NCBI RefSeq assembly: GCF_963877135.1
Contig: NZ_CAWNSW010000017.1
Span: 1-64,000, forward strand
Source: Stenomitos frigidus_A
GTDB taxonomy: Bacteria > Cyanobacteriota > Cyanobacteriia > Leptolyngbyales > Leptolyngbyaceae
DNA: 64,000 bases
Direction of reading: 5' to 3'
Under the pieces are notes generated by a model, which saw nothing but the letters and a program-made list of their open reading frames with translations, was not told where the DNA came from and did no database searches. The position numbers and the translations under genes are program-made. Positions 8,033-19,599 of this stretch are shown piece after piece; position 1 is the first letter of the stretch, and each line of letters opens with the position of its first letter.

Positions 8033-8803
8033 TCATCCATGCAGCGACACCGAGTCATCTGGCAGATCCTGGTAATGCTCCCAATCAATATTGGGCATGC
8101 GATCGAACGCTTCATTTAAAGAAATTTCCCACTTTTTGCGAATTTGGGCTAAGTAGGGTGCGCCCAGACTTAGCTTCAGTTCGTAGCGCACTTTAAAGGT
8201 ATCGGTTTCGTACATCACCACATTGATCGGAGGGCCAACCGAAATATTGGATTTCATGGTGGAATCGATCGACAGCAGCGCACACTTCGCAGCCGCTTCT
8301 AGGGGCGTGTTGAAATCAAGAATGCGATCGAGAATAGGCTTGCCATACTTTGCCTCACCGATTTGCAGAAACGGTGTTTCCTTAGAGGCTTGAATACAAT
8401 TGCCCTGGCTATAGACCAGAAAGAGGGCAGGCTCTTCGCCGCAAATCTGCCCACCGACCAGAAACGTACACTTGAAATCGATGCCGTCTTTTTCCAGCCA
8501 GGGACGGTCTTGCTCTTGAATCACGCGCGCTTTAGTGCCAACGTAACGAGCAACCTCATACATGGTGGGCAAGGTATGCAGGTTGTTTTCTTCCTTAGCA
8601 ACTAAGTCTCGCCGCAACAGAGTCAACGCGCCTTGCGTGATCGATAGATTGCCAGCGGTACAGATGAGAATGACCCGCTCTCCTGGGTTGGAGAAATCAA
8701 ACAGTTTTTGATGCGTGGAGATGTAATCGACGCCAGCATTTGTGCGAGAGTCCGCAGCCATGACTAAGCCAGAGTTGGAAAGGATGCCGAGGCAGTACGT
8801 CAT
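8033..8803 (-). CDS. Anbu: bacterial proteasome-homologue protease
   Basis: 256 residues of the Ntn-hydrolase, proteasome-type protease family (COG3484, Anbu). The protein starts MTYCLGI, so removing Met exposes the catalytic Thr. The family features MAADSRTNAGVDYIS and HQKLFDF follow. Anbu assembles into ring or helical oligomers in the cytoplasm, and its substrates are poorly known. In many bacteria it sits with alpha-E, ATP-grasp and transglutaminase genes. None of these is adjacent here, where it is convergent with cynS and divergent from sqdB. Confidence 0.85.
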   Translation of the reverse strand: MTYCLGILSNSGLVMAADSRTNAGVDYISTHQKLFDFSNPGERVILICTAGNLSITQGALTLLRRDLVAKEENNLHTLPTMYEVARYVGTKARVIQEQDRPWLEKDGIDFKCTFLVGGQICGEEPALFLVYSQGNCIQASKETPFLQIGEAKYGKPILDRILDFNTPLEAAAKCALLSIDSTMKSNISVGPPINVVMYETDTFKVRYELKLSLGAPYLAQIRKKWEISLNEAFDRMPNIDWEHYQDLPDDSVSLHG

Positions 8804-8971
8804 GCAATCAATCGAGGTGGGGTTCTTTTAGATTTTAAGGGTTGGTTAAAAATTAACTCATCGTTTTTAGATTAGGGTTAGCAGCCAATCTCTAGCAGTC
8901 CGTGTTCAGGCGTCGCTAAGCAGGAGGCAGAAACTTATGCATGGCTGGCAGCCGATCGCTATTTGAGTAAC

Positions 8972-8990
8972 CTTAAACTGCTATTAAACT
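8972..8990 (+). promoter_or_regulatory. Candidate PhoB (SphR) box upstream of sqdB
   Basis: Two octamers, CTTAAACT (8972-8979) and ATTAAACT (8983-8990), are spaced 11 bp start to start, the periodicity of cyanobacterial Pho boxes (consensus YTTAAYYW). They match 7 and 6 of 8 positions and lie about 140 bp before the sqdB ATG in the gene-free stretch 8804-9129. Sulfolipid synthesis rises under phosphate limitation in many phototrophs, which makes control plausible. Similar two-box matches occur by chance in AT-rich DNA. Confidence 0.35.
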
Positions 8991-9129
8991 TCTGCCTCTA
9001 AGGGTAGATGCTTTTTTTGTGCCGTGTTAGCTGAGAACTAACGTTGATCCCGTCCTCTCCAAATTGATGCTCCAAAGGCACCTATGGATGGTAGATTTAG
9101 CGGAGTATCTGCAAGCAAGATTTAGCAAG

Positions 9130-10281
9130 ATGAAAGTCCTTGTTATTGGTGGTGACGGCTATTGTGGTTGGGCAACGGCGTTGTACCTTTCCAAGCGTGG
9201 CTATGAGGTTGGGATTTTAGACAGCTTTGTGCGGCGGCATTGGGATCTGGAGCTGTGTGTCGAAACACTCACTCCGATCGCGCCCATTCAGCAGCGGTTG
9301 CAGCGCTGGCACGACCTCACAGGTAAAACCATTGACCTCTTCGTGGGTGACATCACCAATTATGCCTTTTTGGACAAAGTGCTTCACCAGTTTGAGCCAG
9401 GGGCGATCGTCCACTTTGGCGAACAGCGATCGGCTCCGTTCTCGATGATCGATCGCGAACATGCGGTGCTCACGCAGGTAAACAACGTTGTTGGTACGCT
9501 GAACCTGCTCTACGCCATGAAAGAGAGCTTCCCCGACTGCCATTTGGTGAAGCTGGGGACGATGGGCGAATACGGCACGCCGAATATTGACATCGAAGAA
9601 GGCTACATCACGATCGAGCACAACGGTCGTAAAGATACCCTGCCGTATCCCAAACAACCGGGCAGCATGTATCACTTGAGCAAGGTGCATGACTCTCACA
9701 ACATCCACTTTGCTTGCAAAATCTGGGGTCTTCGGGCAACGGATTTGAATCAGGGTGTCGTCTACGGGGTGCTGACTGACGAGACGGGCATGGACGAATT
9801 GCTCATCAACCGTCTCGATTACGACGGGGTGTTTGGTACAGCGCTGAACCGTTTTTGCATCCAGGCGGCGGTGGGACATCCACTGACGGTGTATGGCAAA
9901 GGTGGTCAAACGCGAGGCTTTTTGGATATTCGAGACACCGTGCGTTGCGTCGAGTTGGCGATCGCTACACCGGCAAATCCTGGTGAATTCCGCGTCTTCA
10001 ACCAGTTCACAGAGCTGTTCAGCGTGGGTGATTTGGCAGACATGGTGGCCAAAGCTGGTAGCGCGATCGGTCTCAAGGTCGAAGTCCAGCACACAGAGAA
10101 TCCACGGATTGAGCGCGAGGAGCACTATTTCAACGCTAAAAATACGAATCTGCTGGATCTAGGGCTACAACCGCATTATCTTTCCAGTTCCTTGCTTGAT
10201 TCGCTCCTGAATTTCGCCACTAAGTATAAAGACCGCGTGGATGAGTCTCAGATTCTACCAAAGGTGAAATGGCGTCGCTAA
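9130..10281 (+). CDS. sqdB: UDP-sulfoquinovose synthase
   Basis: 383 residues from the ATG at 9130, where the family start MKVLVIGGDGYCGW begins. The frame is open to 9064 but those 22 residues are not family-like. It makes UDP-sulfoquinovose from UDP-glucose and sulfite, the first step of the thylakoid sulfolipid SQDG. It is an NAD-dependent short-chain dehydrogenase fold: glycine-rich GGDGYCGW, LGTMGEYGTPN, and YHLSK with the catalytic Tyr and Lys. It heads a cluster with a small membrane protein (16 bp downstream) and sqdX. A possible Pho box lies upstream. Confidence 0.97.
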   Translation: MKVLVIGGDGYCGWATALYLSKRGYEVGILDSFVRRHWDLELCVETLTPIAPIQQRLQRWHDLTGKTIDLFVGDITNYAFLDKVLHQFEPGAIVHFGEQRSAPFSMIDREHAVLTQVNNVVGTLNLLYAMKESFPDCHLVKLGTMGEYGTPNIDIEEGYITIEHNGRKDTLPYPKQPGSMYHLSKVHDSHNIHFACKIWGLRATDLNQGVVYGVLTDETGMDELLINRLDYDGVFGTALNRFCIQAAVGHPLTVYGKGGQTRGFLDIRDTVRCVELAIATPANPGEFRVFNQFTELFSVGDLADMVAKAGSAIGLKVEVQHTENPRIEREEHYFNAKNTNLLDLGLQPHYLSSSLLDSLLNFATKYKDRVDESQILPKVKWRR

Positions 10282-10297
10282 GCAGTGGGAATAGGTT

Positions 10298-10591
10298 ATG
10301 AGCCGTCGCATTCTCACGCTCTTGGTTTTAGTCGTCCTGCCGGGTGCAGTTTTGACAGCGATCAGTACCTATTACCTGTTTCCTGAATGGGTTGTTTTGG
10401 ACAAGAGTTACCAAAACTACCAGAAGTTGGCTCAAGTGCCCACGTCATCTGTGCGTGACCTCAATGTGGCGCAAGCTGCCGAAAATCGGCATCGGCTGAA
10501 CTGCTTCGCCGAAGGTGTCGGTGTTTTATTGGGTGGAGTCATCGTGGCGATCGGCATTCATGGCATCTGCACACTGCCACAGCAGCGTTAG
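10298..10591 (+). CDS. Small two-helix membrane protein in the sqd cluster
   Basis: 97 residues starting 16 bp after the sqdB stop, with AGGTT just before the ATG. Two hydrophobic segments (about residues 5-30 and 70-92) flank a loop of some 40 residues with Tyr-rich SYQNYQKL and ENRHRLN. No family is recognised. The position between the two sulfolipid enzymes suggests co-expression and possibly a role at the membrane where SqdX works, but this is inference. Confidence 0.75.
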   Translation: MSRRILTLLVLVVLPGAVLTAISTYYLFPEWVVLDKSYQNYQKLAQVPTSSVRDLNVAQAAENRHRLNCFAEGVGVLLGGVIVAIGIHGICTLPQQR

Positions 10592-10622
10592 TCAGGTGGC
10601 GGCTGTAATCAAGTGGCCTTGT

Positions 10623-10667
10623 GTCAGATAACGTCTTGTCGGATAGCGTCTTGTCAGAGAGCGATCG
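10623..10667. repeat. 15-bp imperfect tandem repeat before sqdX
   Basis: Three 15-bp units (GTCAGATAACGTCTT, GTCGGATAGCGTCTT and a diverged third) occupy the spacer 46 bp before the sqdX start. The unit differs from the heptamer family elsewhere in the window. Confidence 0.6.
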
Positions 10668-10712
10668 TGTCTTCATCAACCTTCACACTCACCCTTTTGG
10701 TTTGGCATCCTT

Positions 10713-11825
10713 ATGCGAATTGCCCTCTTTACCGAAACCTTTCTGCCTAAAGTAGACGGCATTGTCACACGGCTGCGCTACACGGTCGAACAACTACAGC
10801 GACAGGGCGATCAGGTGCTGGTCATCTCGCCAGATGGTGGGTTAACAGAGTACAAAGGGGCGCAAATTCACGGCGTCTCTGGCTTCCCGCTGCCGCTCTA
10901 TCCAGAGTTGAAGTTAGCCTTACCGCGTCCGTCGATCGGCTATGCGGTCGAGCGCTTCAAACCCGACTTAATCCATGTGGTTAACCCAGCGGTTTTAGGA
11001 TTGGCAGGTCTGTTTTACAGCAAGACCTTCAATCTTCCCTTGTTAGCCTCTTATCACACCCATCTGCCAGAGTATCTACAGCACTATGGCTTAGGCATGT
11101 TAGAAGGGCTGCTGTGGGAGCTACTGAAGGCTGGGCATAACCAGGCGCGATTGAATCTGTGCACCTCAACCGCTATGAAACAGGCGTTGACAGAGCATGG
11201 CATCGAGCGCGTGAATGTCTGGCAACGTGGCGTGGATACCGAGACCTTTCAGCCATATCTGGCGAATGCTGAGATGCGATCGCATCTCAGCCAGGGGCAT
11301 CCTGAAAGCCCTCTATTACTTTATGTCGGTCGCCTGTCGCCCGAGAAAGAAATCGATCGCATTAAGCCGGTACTGGAATCGATCCCCGGCGCACGTCTGG
11401 CATTAGTGGGCGATGGTCCCCATCGGCAGACATTGGAGGAGTATTTTACAGGTACGAACACTCATTTTGTCGGTTACTTACAGGGACGAGAACTAGCGGC
11501 TGCGTTCGCCTCGTCCGACGCGTTTGTGTTTCCGTCTCGTACCGAAACGTTGGGCTTAGTGCTATTGGAAGCGATGGCAGCGGGTTGCCCGGTTGTCGCA
11601 GCACGCTCTGGTGGTATCCCCGATATTGTGCAAGATGGCGTGAATGGCTACTTATTTGATCCGCTTGATGAGAGGGGCGCGATCGCAGCTACCCAACGCC
11701 TGCTGGCAAACTCCGAAGAGCGTGAAATGCTTCGTCGCCATGCTCGCCGCGAAGCCGAACGCTGGAGCTGGGAAGCGGCAACTCGCCAACTGCGTAGCTA
11801 CTATCAGTCTGTGATGATGGCTTAG
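10713..11825 (+). CDS. sqdX: Sulfoquinovosyltransferase SqdX (GT4)
   Basis: 370 residues of the GT-B fold, GT4 family. It transfers sulfoquinovose from the UDP sugar to diacylglycerol at the cytoplasmic face of the membrane, completing SQDG. Motifs: MRIALFTETFLPKVDGI at the start, SYHTHLPEY, LLYVGRLSPEKEID, and near the C-terminus SRTETLGLVLLEAMAAGCPV with the E-x7-E donor-binding motif. It lies downstream of sqdB and the small membrane protein, as in the sqdB-sqdX clusters of other cyanobacteria. Family GT4 enzymes are similar to each other, but the context makes this call firm. Confidence 0.95.
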   Translation: MRIALFTETFLPKVDGIVTRLRYTVEQLQRQGDQVLVISPDGGLTEYKGAQIHGVSGFPLPLYPELKLALPRPSIGYAVERFKPDLIHVVNPAVLGLAGLFYSKTFNLPLLASYHTHLPEYLQHYGLGMLEGLLWELLKAGHNQARLNLCTSTAMKQALTEHGIERVNVWQRGVDTETFQPYLANAEMRSHLSQGHPESPLLLYVGRLSPEKEIDRIKPVLESIPGARLALVGDGPHRQTLEEYFTGTNTHFVGYLQGRELAAAFASSDAFVFPSRTETLGLVLLEAMAAGCPVVAARSGGIPDIVQDGVNGYLFDPLDERGAIAATQRLLANSEEREMLRRHARREAERWSWEAATRQLRSYYQSVMMA

Positions 11826-11974
11826 GGACTTGCGGATAAAGCTCCCAGCATGGGGGAATGGCACTGCAGTACCCTACCAAAATTCGTGACCTAATGGTAC
11901 TTTCTTGCTGCTCTTGGCCTTTAGAGGTGAGGAGAACAGCAGCAATGGAGGTTAGAACAACCAATCTCTATTGT

Positions 11975-12208
11975 TTAAGTGTCGGTCTCACCAATTCCAA
12001 GCTGACGCTTGCTTTGCTTGAGTTCTTTCCAAAGCGACTTAATTGCCTGATAAGACTCTGCTGGAGACATCTTCCCGCCGGTTTCGAGGCAGCAAATATA
12101 GCTCACTCGTTGTGAAAATTCTTGTAGGTTGGCGTTGAACACCAAGTTTTCTGGTTTGACTGCACCGCGATAGCGCGATCGGGGATACAAAAAATCAGTT
12201 TTATCCAT
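11975..12208 (-). CDS. DUF7219 family protein
   Basis: 77 residues from the ATG at 12208, with AGGAG 7 bp upstream (a GTG codon lies immediately before). The sequence DFLYPRSRYRG, KPENLVFNANLQEF and CCLETGGKMSPAESYQ is that of a small soluble protein family conserved in cyanobacteria with no known function. It is helical, without signal or membrane segment. Old annotations sometimes call such proteins isopropylmalate synthase-like, which the sequence does not support. A 9-bp hairpin and a Pho-like box lie upstream. The box reads on the opposite strand. Confidence 0.8.
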   Translation of the reverse strand: MDKTDFLYPRSRYRGAVKPENLVFNANLQEFSQRVSYICCLETGGKMSPAESYQAIKSLWKELKQSKRQLGIGETDT

Positions 12209-12232
12209 CACAATGCTCCTTATTTCAAACCT

Positions 12233-12257
12233 GCGTTAGCGGCAATGGCGCTAACGC
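12233..12257 (-). promoter_or_regulatory. Perfect 9-bp hairpin upstream of the DUF7219 gene
   Basis: GCGTTAGCG (12233-12241), 7-nt loop, CGCTAACGC (12249-12257). It sits 25-50 bp ahead of the DUF7219 ATG on the minus strand, so it may lie in the 5' leader or act as an operator. No downstream T run on either strand argues against a terminator. Confidence 0.5.
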
Positions 12258-12274
12258 GAACTGCGAATGTTTAT

Positions 12275-12304
12275 GTTAACCCAGCATTAACCTGTTGTTA
12301 ATCT
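12275..12304 (+). promoter_or_regulatory. Triple PhoB (SphR) box with no ORF downstream
   Basis: Three octamers in phase at 11 bp: GTTAACCC (12275), ATTAACCT (12286) and GTTAATCT (12297). Against the cyanobacterial consensus YTTAAYYW they match 6, 7 and 7 of 8 positions, with the TTAA core perfect in each. Read 5' to 3' on the plus strand the site points to 12305-12478, where no gene lies. The nearest gene on the other side, DUF7219, runs the opposite way. A TTTAAA (12317-12322) could be a -10 element. Confidence 0.55.
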
Positions 12305-12424
12305 CTGCTGTCAATCTTTAAAGGATCACTGCAGTTGAGGTCAAGCATGCGGATATAAGGTGCGGGGACGTTGTCTTCGCTAAGAGTGCCCCGTTAGCCT
12401 GCGTCCCAATCAGTAAAACTAGCT

Positions 12425-12445
12425 GCAGATTTGATATAAATCTGC
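12425..12445. terminator. Hairpin terminator at the putA 3' end
   Basis: GCAGATTT (12425-12432), GATAT loop, AAATCTGC (12438-12445), a perfect 8-bp stem 34 bp beyond the putA stop. On the minus strand it is followed by AGCTAGTTTTACT. On the plus strand it is followed by ATTAGCCTTTTGTTT. It can therefore work in both directions, ending putA and any plus-strand transcript starting near the Pho box. Confidence 0.6.
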
Positions 12446-12478
12446 ATTAGCCTTTTGTTTGAAGTGGATGAGCACCGT

Positions 12479-15469
<2,991 letters not shown>

Positions 15470-15630
15470 AGCAGTTTGACTCCTGTCAACGGTAGGCGAT
15501 CGATCCGTGCGACCGGATGCTGCAAACGGTCTAGCGGCGGGAGGATTCAACCTGTAGGACCTATCTATTCTAACGTCGATCGCCCCTGCTCAAGCGGGAT
15601 GTGCCCTTGGATTAAGCGGTTGCTGGCATC

Positions 15631-18600
15631 CTACAACACCCGGAACAACGCTCTGGAGTGATGCGTGTGCAACCATTGGGTGGCTGTTGCCGCTGGCATG
15701 GGGTGGCTAAACAGATAGCCCTGCATTTCTTCGCATTGGCACGATCGCAGGTAATCCAATTGCGCGGCCGTTTCAACCCCTTCAGCAATGACGTGCAGGT
15801 TCAGCCCACGTCCCAAGGCAAGCACTGCATTGACGATCGCGGCATCATGTGGGTCGCTCGTCACTTCATGTACAAAAGACTGATCGATTTTGATGGTGTT
15901 CAGCGGAAAGCGCTTCAGGTAGCCGAGCGACGAATAGCCAGTGCCAAAGTCATCCAGAGAAATATGGACACCCAATGCTTGCAACTCTTTAAGCATTGAC
16001 GTGGTGGCTGCTACGTTTTGCATCGCGATGGTTTCGGTAATTTCCAATTCCAGGTAGCAAGGGTCGAGTTGAGTCTGCGCTAGCAGTTGAGCCACCGTTT
16101 CCACCAGGTGAGGTTGCTGAAATTGTCGCGCCGAAAGATTCACCCCCATCCGCAGTGGTGGGAGCCCAGCCCCTTGCCAAGCTTTGTTTTGTGCGCAAGC
16201 TGTACGTAACACCCATTCGCCAATTGGTACAATCAAACCGTTTTCTTCGGCTAAGGGAATGAACGTAGACGGTGCGATCGACCCTAATTCTGGATGCTGC
16301 CAGCGAATCAACGCTTCCATCGCCGTCACGGCTCCGGTGTTAACGTTGATCTGGGGCTGGTAGTACAGTACAAACTCATCGCGCTCTAAGGCGTGGTGCA
16401 GGCTACTTTCAAGCGCTAGTAACGCCGATGCCTGAGAGTTAATAGCAGGCGTATACATCTGGTAACCGTTCCGACCTTGTTCTTTCACACGGTATAGGGC
16501 AGCATCGGCATGTTTTAGTAAGGTCTGAGCGTCTTCGCCATCGTGCGGATACAGAGCAATGCCAATGCTGCAGCTGATATGGAGTTCGTGTGTTTCCAGA
16601 TCGAAGCCTGGTTTGAGCGCCTCGCCCAGTCGTTGAGCGGCTTTTGCCGCATCTTCAGCACTGCCGATTTGTGGCAGCAGGAGCGTAAATTCATCGCCTC
16701 CCCAGCGGGCGATCGTGTCACCTTCTCGAAGACAATGCGCGAGCCGTAGAGCAACTCCTTGCAAAAGCTGGTCGCCGATCGCGTGTCCCAACGTATCGTT
16801 AATTGTTTTAAACCGATCCAGGTCAAGGAACATCACCGCCAGAGCGGTATCTGTACGAGACGCATTGGCCAGTGCCAGGGGGAGTCGATCGTTGAACAGC
16901 ATCCGGTTGGGCAAGCCAGTTAAGAGGTCATGAAACGCTTGATAGCGAATGGTGGTCTCTGCTTGCTGTCGTTTCAGCGCACCGCCAATGCTGGCAGCCA
17001 TCGCTACTAGAATCGATTCTTCATTGCTGGACCAACTGCGTTGGGTGCGGCAGTCGTCAAAGCCAATGAAGCCCCAGAACTGACCATCAATGAGAATGGG
17101 TACCAGCAAAACGGACAGAATCTCATCCAACTGCAGCAGGTCTTGCTGTATCGCCGAGAACTCATCAACGCTGCCACTGATCGACTGCCCCCTTGAGAGC
17201 GCCTCATACCAATCAAGCAGGCCAGCCGCACGATAGGATTGGTTCTGCCAGTGCGGTTGCTGAAGGGTTGGCAGAATGGAGTCTCGCACCCATTCGTAGC
17301 GAACGCTCATCGCCAACTCACCCGTTTCGGGATGGGGATGATTTTCGAGGATGTAGACGCGATCGACCCCAGCAGCCTCTCCCAAGGTTTGCAGCACGTT
17401 GGCGATCGCCACCTCATAGTTGGTGTCAGTCAACAAATAGGTCATGGCAGTGGCAACGCCTTGCAGCAAGCTGTCTCGCTGGTGCAGTTCAGCTTCCGCC
17501 TGTTTGCGTTGGGTGATGTCTTCGACGGTGCCCTCATAACCAACCAGTTGACCTGTCTGGTCGCGGATCGCGCGGGCATTTTCTGAAATCCAAATAATGC
17601 TGCCATCACGGCGGTACACTTGTGACTCAAAATCTAAAACGGCATCTTGTGCTTGTAGCAACTGGCTAAATTCATCCCGTCGCTGTGCATCGACGTAGAG
17701 CTGCTGGCGGATATCGGTGAGGCCAGTGATGAGAGCGTGCGGCGAGTCGTAGCCATAAAGCTTCGCCAGCATTGAGTTAGCAGTCAGGTAATGCCCTTCA
17801 GGGGTGGTTTGAAAGATCCCCTCAACCGCATTTTCAAAAATGCTGCGATACTTTTCCTCAGCTTGCTTAAGGGCTGCTTCCGCCTGTTTACGTTCGCTGA
17901 CATCCCGACAAACACACAGCAAGCCATCCTTCAAGAGCGTCACAGACAGTTCTTCAGCAAAGGTGCTACCGTCTCGCCGTTGGGCAATCGCATCGCCTTG
18001 CCAGCGCCCATACTGCTGCAAGGCTGGGACGATTTCAGACTCGTAGCGCTGCACCGCAGTAGAGCCATGCAAAAGCCGCCAGTTTTTGCCAATCAAGGCA
18101 GCTGTGTGGTCGTAGCCAAAGAGTTGTGCATGAGCCTGGTTGAGGTACACAAAGGCTCCGCTCACATCCAGCAAAGCAATCCCTTCAGTGGAGGCTTCGA
18201 TCGCTGCCAGTTGAGTCTGGATCAGGCTTTCTCTTTGACGCTGCTCAGTAATGTCTTCGATCGTGCCCAGCACACCAATGACCATACCATCAGCATCATG
18301 AATTGGAATTTTATTGATCTGTGACCAATGCTGCTGTTGATTAGCGAACGTGATTGCTTCAACAAGGCCCAAAAGCGGGGTGCCAGAGGCGACCACTTGA
18401 CAGTCTTGCTGCTGAAAATGATTGACTAGCGTGCGATCGTAGGGCAATTCATCATCAGTTTTGCCAAGAATGTTGTCAACCGAGCCAATCGCCACGCTGT
18501 CGGCAAAGTGTCTGTTGCATCCCAAATAAACCGAGTGGGTATCCTTCCAAAAGATCGCGAGGGGCAAATTATCGAGCAACAGTCTCAGGAAAGCTTCATT

Positions 18601-19599
18601 TTCACGTAAGGCTTTTTCAGCTTGCTTTAGCTCGGTAATGTCGGTAATAAAGCCTTCAATGCCGAGCACTTCGCCCCTTGCGCCATAAAGTCCGTGCCCT
18701 TTCTCCCACAGCCATTTTTCCTGACCCGCTTTCGTGTAAATCCGGTATTCAACCTCATACGGTTCGTGACCGGCGATCGCGCGATCGATCGTACGCAACA
18801 GTAACGGCAAATCACAGGGGTGACAGATGTCGTTATACGTGATCTGCCGTTTCCTTCCAGCCAGTTCTTCACTGCTATAGCCAGTGATGGACAGGCAACC
18901 ATCACTGAGATAAAGCATCGTCCAGGCAGGATCATTGCCGCCTGTAAAGACAATTCCTGGCAGCGAGTTAATTAACGTGGATAACCGTCGCTGGCTCTGT
19001 TCACACGCGGCTTCGGCTTGCTGGTACTGCAGCATACGACCGAGCTGTGCCGCTGTACGAGACACAACCCGCACAGCCTCTTCGTCTTCCGGACGCGATG
19101 CCGGTAGAAAAAAGACGATGGTAGCGATGAATGTTTCATCAGCGAACACAGGTACCGCCAGCGCTGCCTGTAGTTGGGCCGCCTGGGCAAGCTGAGCCCG
19201 CAAAAACTCATGGTCAGGCGATCGCGTCACATCGGGAATCCACTCCGGCTGCTTGTACAGCCACACACGACCTGGGAGCCCCTCTCCAGGCGCAAAGACA
19301 GCCTGTTCGCTAGCCGCCCTAAAGGTTTGCAGGTTGGCTGCACTGCTATACCAGGCAGCACTGCATTCCAGCTGAGTTTGCGACGTGTTGGGCACCCAGG
19401 CTTCGGCGAAGATCCAGCCCAGGCTCTGGCAAATGTGCTGCAGCGCCACGCTTAGCACCCGATCAATCTCCTGCGTGCCCGCGATCGCCAGCATAATCCC
19501 CTGTAAGAGATCCGCTTCTGCCTGCTGCTCAGCGCCAGCCACACTCTGACCGGCAGCAGCGTTAACCGTTGGTTCAAAATTTGATGAAAACGTGGGCAT
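15631..19599 (-). CDS. GAF/PAS/GGDEF/EAL cyclic-di-GMP signalling protein
   Basis: 1322 residues, apparently soluble. Order: GAF (about 30-195), four PAS domains with PAC segments (about 205-705), a second GAF (about 710-885), GGDEF (about 890-1055) and EAL (about 1075-1310). The cyclase motif GGDEF is intact near residue 967 and is preceded by an inhibitory-site RxxD (REGD, five residues before). The EAL domain keeps EALIRW, ELEITE, LDDFGTGYSS and KIDQSFV, so both synthesis and hydrolysis of c-di-GMP are possible. The sensory modules may bind light, redox or small ligands. No conserved bilin Cys is obvious. It lies 79 bp or more upstream of putA on the same strand. Confidence 0.93.
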   Translation of the reverse strand: MPTFSSNFEPTVNAAAGQSVAGAEQQAEADLLQGIMLAIAGTQEIDRVLSVALQHICQSLGWIFAEAWVPNTSQTQLECSAAWYSSAANLQTFRAASEQAVFAPGEGLPGRVWLYKQPEWIPDVTRSPDHEFLRAQLAQAAQLQAALAVPVFADETFIATIVFFLPASRPEDEEAVRVVSRTAAQLGRMLQYQQAEAACEQSQRRLSTLINSLPGIVFTGGNDPAWTMLYLSDGCLSITGYSSEELAGRKRQITYNDICHPCDLPLLLRTIDRAIAGHEPYEVEYRIYTKAGQEKWLWEKGHGLYGARGEVLGIEGFITDITELKQAEKALRENEAFLRLLLDNLPLAIFWKDTHSVYLGCNRHFADSVAIGSVDNILGKTDDELPYDRTLVNHFQQQDCQVVASGTPLLGLVEAITFANQQQHWSQINKIPIHDADGMVIGVLGTIEDITEQRQRESLIQTQLAAIEASTEGIALLDVSGAFVYLNQAHAQLFGYDHTAALIGKNWRLLHGSTAVQRYESEIVPALQQYGRWQGDAIAQRRDGSTFAEELSVTLLKDGLLCVCRDVSERKQAEAALKQAEEKYRSIFENAVEGIFQTTPEGHYLTANSMLAKLYGYDSPHALITGLTDIRQQLYVDAQRRDEFSQLLQAQDAVLDFESQVYRRDGSIIWISENARAIRDQTGQLVGYEGTVEDITQRKQAEAELHQRDSLLQGVATAMTYLLTDTNYEVAIANVLQTLGEAAGVDRVYILENHPHPETGELAMSVRYEWVRDSILPTLQQPHWQNQSYRAAGLLDWYEALSRGQSISGSVDEFSAIQQDLLQLDEILSVLLVPILIDGQFWGFIGFDDCRTQRSWSSNEESILVAMAASIGGALKRQQAETTIRYQAFHDLLTGLPNRMLFNDRLPLALANASRTDTALAVMFLDLDRFKTINDTLGHAIGDQLLQGVALRLAHCLREGDTIARWGGDEFTLLLPQIGSAEDAAKAAQRLGEALKPGFDLETHELHISCSIGIALYPHDGEDAQTLLKHADAALYRVKEQGRNGYQMYTPAINSQASALLALESSLHHALERDEFVLYYQPQINVNTGAVTAMEALIRWQHPELGSIAPSTFIPLAEENGLIVPIGEWVLRTACAQNKAWQGAGLPPLRMGVNLSARQFQQPHLVETVAQLLAQTQLDPCYLELEITETIAMQNVAATTSMLKELQALGVHISLDDFGTGYSSLGYLKRFPLNTIKIDQSFVHEVTSDPHDAAIVNAVLALGRGLNLHVIAEGVETAAQLDYLRSCQCEEMQGYLFSHPMPAATATQWLHTHHSRALFRVL

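Noticed and set aside
9217..10125. 302-codon open frame antisense to sqdB
   Set aside because: It mirrors a highly conserved gene in the opposite strand, has no ribosome site and no family resemblance. Such long antisense frames are common in GC-balanced coding DNA.
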